A DNA stretch of 10,252 bases from Beijerinckiaceae bacterium. GTDB lineage: Bacteria; Pseudomonadota; Alphaproteobacteria; Rhizobiales; Beijerinckiaceae. Below, one piece after another: positions 7,518-10,252 of the stretch (position 1 is the first letter of the stretch; the number at the start of each line of letters is the position of its first letter). The DNA is taken from NCBI GenBank assembly GCA_947455285.1, contig CANGOK010000101.1, positions 1-10,252 on the forward strand, read 5' to 3'. The notes under the pieces were generated by a model that ran no database searches, was not told the origin of the DNA, and saw only the letters and a program-made list of their open reading frames with translations. Both the position numbers and the translations under genes were made by a program.

Positions 7518-8438
7518 TTAAGATTTGTTATATTCATTACTCGCCCAATTCAATATCCCTTGCTGACTTGAGACTGCGGGCTTCCATCCAGCCCGTAGCA
7601 ATTTACCTGGACGCGCCACCAGAGGACGCGCTGCAAGCATCGCGGAGTCGGCTACGCCAACCCATTTTGCGATTTTTATAATTACCTCGGGCGGAAAGGG
7701 TAGCAGCATTGCCCGACGGCCTAGTCCCCGACGGAAAAGCGACACAACCTCCCGAAGGCTGAGTGGGTCTGGATCAGATGCTGTAAAGATCCCACGCAAA
7801 TCCTCCTCAATTGCAAAGACAACCATTGATGTAATATTTTCAATAGAAGCGTAGGAACGGCTCGCCAAAAAACTGCCAAACGGCAAAGGGAGGCGAGAAC
7901 ACGCTAGCTTGGCTAAAAAGTTGAGGTTAAATTTGCAATTGGGCCCATATACCGGGACCGGCCGCAAGATACAGGCGTCTGACCTGATCACGGACAGAGC
8001 TGCTTCAGCCTCCAGTTTGCTGCGGCCATACGCATCCTCAGGACACGGATGAGTGTCATCAAGCACCTCATGCTGGCGCCATGCGCCGACTTGAGCACGT
8101 ATGGAAGAAAAATAGATAAGCTTTTGGGTTGGTCCAAGCGCCTGCGCTAGCTTCACAACTGGAACTGTATTAACCCGCTTCAGAGATACGGGATCTACAT
8201 CCCGCGTATGAGCAATACCCGCTAGGTGAATGACAACATCTACCCCTTGGAATAGCATCAACCAGTCAACGTCATTTATATCTTTGATTTTTACGACTTC
8301 TGCGCCGTATGATACATTTTCGCTTCGCGTGACGGCGATAACGTGATAACCTTGCCTCATTAGTGCAGGAACAAGATGAAGGCCGATAAAACCAGTGCCT
8401 CCTGTAACAAGTACGCGCTTCTTATGCATTACGTTCAC
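7518..8438 (-). CDS. NAD-dependent epimerase/4-keto-reductase (WbpV/WreQ-like)
   Basis: A 306-residue extended short-chain dehydrogenase, probably reducing the 4-keto product of the adjacent dehydratase to UDP-QuiNAc or UDP-FucNAc in the cytoplasm. Seen: N-terminal NAD(P)-binding loop VTGGTGFIG (11-19), HLAGIAH (71-77), a strand ending in YFSSIRAQVG (109-118) that supplies the catalytic Ser, and catalytic YGRSK with Y137 and K141, then LRPVPVYGP (158-166). This pattern fits the reductases paired with WbpM-type enzymes; a UDP-glucose 4-epimerase is the alternative. The start is GTG at 8438 or ATG at 8429; both overlap the end of the transferase gene (stop at 8424-8422), so the two are translationally coupled. 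I think the ATG is at least as likely, since it gives the family-typical short N-terminus before KKRVLVTGG. A reductase of this type is usually about 300-320 residues. Confidence 0.88.
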   Translation of the reverse strand: MNVMHKKRVLVTGGTGFIGLHLVPALMRQGYHVIAVTRSENVSYGAEVVKIKDINDVDWLMLFQGVDVVIHLAGIAHTRDVDPVSLKRVNTVPVVKLAQALGPTQKLIYFSSIRAQVGAWRQHEVLDDTHPCPEDAYGRSKLEAEAALSVIRSDACILRPVPVYGPNCKFNLNFLAKLACSRLPLPFGSFLASRSYASIENITSMVVFAIEEDLRGIFTASDPDPLSLREVVSLFRRGLGRRAMLLPFPPEVIIKIAKWVGVADSAMLAARPLVARPGKLLRAGWKPAVSSQQGILNWASNEYNKS

Positions 8439-9417
8439 TCGCTAATGAGGACAGCAACGCCATTACGCAACATAATGCCCCGCCCAGAAGACAGAGACCT
8501 ATAAACAAATTCACCCCAATGGCTGCATAGGCTAAAAGGCACAAAATCAGATTGCAAAGGCCTATACGAGCCAGGATTGACCAATTTGACTGGCCCGCAT
8601 CGAGAGCCCTCTGATAATAGTGCTGCCTGTGAGCCTCCCAGAACCGCTCCCTTCGATATATCCGCTTTATTAGCGTCACACCCGGATCAAGAATAAAATA
8701 AAGCGGCATCATCAACGAAGGTATAGTTCCAATTTTGTTCGAAAGATTCCACAACAGTACCGCTACGAGAAACCCGAGCAATACACTCCCCGCATCTCCT
8801 AGAAAGATCCCGGCTGGCGGTCTATTGTAGATTAAAAAAGCAGACAGTGGTCCCAGAACTAGAGCCGCGAAAACTCCGCTTTCTTCAGACATTCTGCCCA
8901 AGGCAGAGAGCGCGCAGATGAAAATCAGCAAAGGCCCAAACTCAAAAACAATGATACCATCCATACCGTCCATAAAATTTGTGAAATTTATAAAAGTTAA
9001 AATTATCAAACTTACGATAGATAACTCGAACCAATCTACAAACGAAATATCTGTCCACGTCCCTATCTCGGAACATAAGTATCCACCAATACTTGCCGCA
9101 TAGCCCACTAACCTAACAAGTACCGGCAACTGAAAGCGGTCATCGAGCCATCCAATCGTTGTTAGAATAACGCATGTTAACAAAATAGGCCCACGGCCCG
9201 GAGTGAAGCCCTGATAATCGGATAGTAACACCACAACGGCAATTGAAGATAGGATGATCACACCACCTACCTGTGGAATTAATCCAAGATGCACCGAGCG
9301 TTTATTCGGAACTGAAACGGCGATCAGATGCGCGAAGGGACGAATTAGATTGAACAGCAGAACCGCTACGAAGAACGTAATGGCTCCTGTGAATAGGATT
9401 AACAGTAAATTTGACAT
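8422..9417 (-). CDS. WecA/WbpL-type undecaprenyl-phosphate sugar-1-phosphate transferase
   Basis: A 331-residue polytopic membrane enzyme that starts polysaccharide synthesis by moving an N-acetylated hexosamine phosphate from its UDP form to undecaprenyl phosphate on the cytoplasmic face. Seen, in order: SVPNKRSVHLGLIPQVGG (35-52), the DD pair at 92-93 (GWLDDRF), NFTNFMDGMDG (144-154), FLGDAGS (205-211) and the basic/His loop RRERFWEAHRQHYYQRA (255-271), which together identify the MraY/WecA superfamily, with about ten membrane segments. The absence of MraY-specific context and the neighbouring dehydratase and reductase favour a WbpL or WreU role with UDP-QuiNAc/FucNAc as donor (inference). 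The ATG at 9417 has a weak ribosome binding site, but a short ORF with a strong one overlaps it from upstream. Its 3' end overlaps the reductase start. Confidence 0.95.
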   Translation of the reverse strand: MSNLLLILFTGAITFFVAVLLFNLIRPFAHLIAVSVPNKRSVHLGLIPQVGGVIILSSIAVVVLLSDYQGFTPGRGPILLTCVILTTIGWLDDRFQLPVLVRLVGYAASIGGYLCSEIGTWTDISFVDWFELSIVSLIILTFINFTNFMDGMDGIIVFEFGPLLIFICALSALGRMSEESGVFAALVLGPLSAFLIYNRPPAGIFLGDAGSVLLGFLVAVLLWNLSNKIGTIPSLMMPLYFILDPGVTLIKRIYRRERFWEAHRQHYYQRALDAGQSNWSILARIGLCNLILCLLAYAAIGVNLFIGLCLLGGALCCVMALLSSLASERNA

Positions 9418-9473
9418 TTTAAGCTCGGCTTTTGAACAAGTAGGGGCATCAGCGCCTTACACATCCACCCCAT
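9399..9473 (-). CDS. Possible 24-codon leader ORF overlapping the WecA-like gene
   Basis: ATG at 9473-9471 is preceded by AAAGGAGAGG (9490-9481) at a 7-base spacing, by far the best ribosome binding site in this region. The ORF encodes about 24 residues (starts MGWMCKALM, ends QIYC) and stops with TAA at 9401-9399, 19 bases inside the WecA-like gene in another frame. The WecA-like gene itself has a poor binding site, so ribosomes ending or passing here could feed its start (translational coupling) or the ORF could control expression. The peptide shows no run of a single amino acid as in classic attenuators. Protein-level reality is unknown. Confidence 0.4.
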   Translation of the reverse strand: MGWMCKALMPLLVQKPSLKCQIYC

Positions 9474-9553
9474 AGGAAAACCTCTCCTTTAATAACTTAA
9501 CTCAGGTGGTAGTCGGCTTCTTTCCTAACACGTCTATCCTCGATTGCCCCACA

Positions 9554-9581
9554 ATTAAGCATGCAACCATTACTTTGACAA
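9554..9581 (-). promoter_or_regulatory. Candidate promoter for the WecA-led operon
   Basis: On the minus strand TTGTCA (9581-9576) and CTTAAT (9559-9554) are separated by 16 bases, a fair sigma-70-like pair about 135 bases upstream of the WecA-like start and about 80 upstream of the leader ORF. The same bases read TTTGACA on the plus strand, so the match could be chance. Pattern-based only. Confidence 0.25.
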
Positions 9582-9899
9582 TTCGCCTATCCGTTTCTCT
9601 TAATGCGTTACAAACTCTTTTTTGATCAATTCGACACAATCGAATCTTGAATCTATACCTTCTCAACTGTATATCGGATACGGTAACAAATTTTGATGCG
9701 CGTTTGGTGACGCGAAAACAATCAATTGCAAGAGGGTAACAGTTAGGCCCAGATCAAAATTGAGATCTTGGTTTGGGCAGTAACACACGATTTGGCTGGA
9801 TCAATCCATGGGCTGAAAGTCCCCAGTCCCGAGGACTTCATACCCGTAATGGGCGCGCTGTCGGCTCCACAATCCCGACCATGTTCGCTGACCGCGTTA

Positions 9900-9920
9900 G
9901 AGCCCAAACCCGTTTGGCTC
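9900..9920 (-). other. Stem-loop downstream of the galE remnant
   Basis: The 21 bases form an imperfect hairpin: GAGC and CAAA pair with TTTG and GCTC around a CCCG loop, with one bulged C. It lies about 50 bases after the galE stop on the minus strand. There is no T-run on either side, so an intrinsic terminator is only a weak possibility. Confidence 0.25.
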
Positions 9921-9970
9921 GATCATTCCTCATAGCCCGTCGATGGGCGCCGATCAATTAAACAAGCGTA

Positions 9971-10126
9971 TCACCCCGCCATCCTCATCTCCAACCCCTG
10001 CTCCCAGTCCAGCGCTAGCCGCACGATCTGTTCCAGATCGTCATGGCGGGGCTGCCAGCCCAGTTCCCGGCGGATACGCTCATTGGTGGAGGCCACGATG
10101 CTGGCGGGATCGCCCGCGCGGCGGCG
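9971..10126 (-). pseudogene. galE: C-terminal remnant of galE-like UDP-glucose 4-epimerase
   Basis: The minus strand encodes 51 residues from about 10126 to the TGA at 9973-9971 that match the C-terminus of GalE-type epimerases: RRRAGDPASIVAS (nucleotide-sugar-binding end of the enzyme), then RIRRELGWQPRHDDLEQIV and LALDWEQGLE. Full GalE is about 330-340 residues, so about 85 per cent is absent. Upstream of RRRAGDP the frame runs through bases that on the plus strand code for flagellin, and it meets a stop at 10171-10169, so there is no full gene and no start codon in a credible place. GalE interconverts UDP-glucose and UDP-galactose (or the GlcNAc forms) and is common in polysaccharide loci. 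This copy cannot be functional as shown. Confidence 0.82.
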
Positions 10127-10128
10127 CA

Positions 10129-10252
10129 ATGCAGACTGTGAACCAGAAGCGCTCTGATATGGGTGCTGTCATCAGTCGCCTTCAATTCGCTTCGGACAAT
10201 CTCACCAACATCTCGGCCAAGGCGACAGAAAGCCGTAGCCGGATTGAGGATA
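10129..10252 (+). pseudogene. Flagellin C-terminal domain fragment (runs off the window)
   Basis: The plus strand from about 10129 encodes 41 residues (starting MQTVNQKRSDMGA, ending ATESRSRIED) that match the start of the conserved flagellin C-terminal D0/D1 helix: TVN..RSDMGAV..RL, NLTNISA and SRSRIED are diagnostic. The gene continues past the window edge. The N-terminal domain and variable centre that should precede it are missing: the bases before 10129 are GalE coding sequence on the other strand. The frame is open back through the galE remnant, but there is no flagellin similarity there. It is therefore a truncated copy, a rearrangement product or an assembly chimera. I label it a pseudogene for that reason; the part outside the window may be intact. 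Confidence 0.78.

Larger units (their letters stand above)
9421..9970. other. 550-base stretch without a recognisable gene
   Basis: Besides the leader ORF and candidate promoter near its left part, I see no convincing gene here. The half from about 9500 to 9720 is AT-rich with an inverted repeat ATTCGA-5-TCGAAT at 9629-9645 and a TTGATCAA palindrome at 9622-9629. The half from about 9770 to 9960 is GC-richer and has open stretches on both strands, including a 62-codon TTG-start frame, interrupted by stops in the others. It could be the remnant of a disrupted gene or a mobile element, but I recognise no family in any frame. A stem-loop lies at 9900-9920. Confidence 0.5.

Noticed and set aside
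9773..9961. 62-codon plus-strand ORF
   Set aside because: TTG start, no ribosome binding site, no recognisable family.
1..10252. CRISPR array, tRNA, rRNA, intact transposase or integrase
   Set aside because: I looked on both strands and saw no regularly spaced repeats, no tRNA-like cloverleaf and no recognisable mobile-element protein.

Overview
The window reads as part of a surface-polysaccharide (O-antigen or capsule type) locus from a Gram-negative bacterium. Every convincing complete gene lies on the minus strand, so transcription runs from high to low coordinates. An alphaproteobacterium, perhaps of the Rhodospirillales, is my best guess. It rests on the style of the flagellin and GalE fragments at the right edge and on overall family resemblance, and it is tentative. 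Base composition is uneven: the two gene fragments at the right edge and the glycosyltransferase are GC-rich, while the central genes (about 3.4-9.4 kb) and their gaps are visibly AT-richer, as is common in horizontally exchanged polysaccharide loci.

Layout in transcription order. At 9971-10126 sits the last 51 codons of a galE-like UDP-glucose 4-epimerase, cut at its upstream side and butted directly against a flagellin C-terminal coding fragment on the opposite strand (from about 10129 to the window end). About 550 bases without a recognisable gene follow (9421-9970). They hold a possible promoter and a short upstream ORF with a strong ribosome binding site that overlaps the next gene. Then come a WecA/WbpL-type polyprenyl-phosphate sugar-1-phosphate transferase (8422-9417), an NAD-dependent epimerase/4-keto-reductase (7518-8438), an AT-rich gap rich in dyads, a WbpM/CapD-type membrane 4,6-dehydratase (5463-7355), a Wzy/WaaL-type membrane protein (4195-5460) and a NusG/RfaH-type elongation factor (3656-4165). 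After a low-GC gap of about 340 bases come two proteins I do not recognise (2887-3315 soluble and basic-tailed; 1893-2801 with one membrane segment), a family 2 glycosyltransferase (821-1774) and the start of rmlB (1-821, leaving the window).

How the genes may work together (inference). The dehydratase and reductase would turn UDP-GlcNAc into UDP-QuiNAc or UDP-FucNAc, and the WecA-like enzyme would load that sugar phosphate on undecaprenyl phosphate. This is the same trio as wbpM/wbpV/wbpL of Pseudomonas aeruginosa or wreV/wreQ/wreU of Rhizobium etli. The GT2 enzyme, probably using dTDP-L-rhamnose from the rml pathway, would extend the chain, and the Wzy/WaaL protein would polymerise or ligate it. 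The NusG paralogue probably promotes readthrough of the long operon. The least explained parts are the galE/flagellin junction, the two orphan proteins after the NusG paralogue, and the leader regions at 3316-3655, 7356-7517 and 9399-9490.
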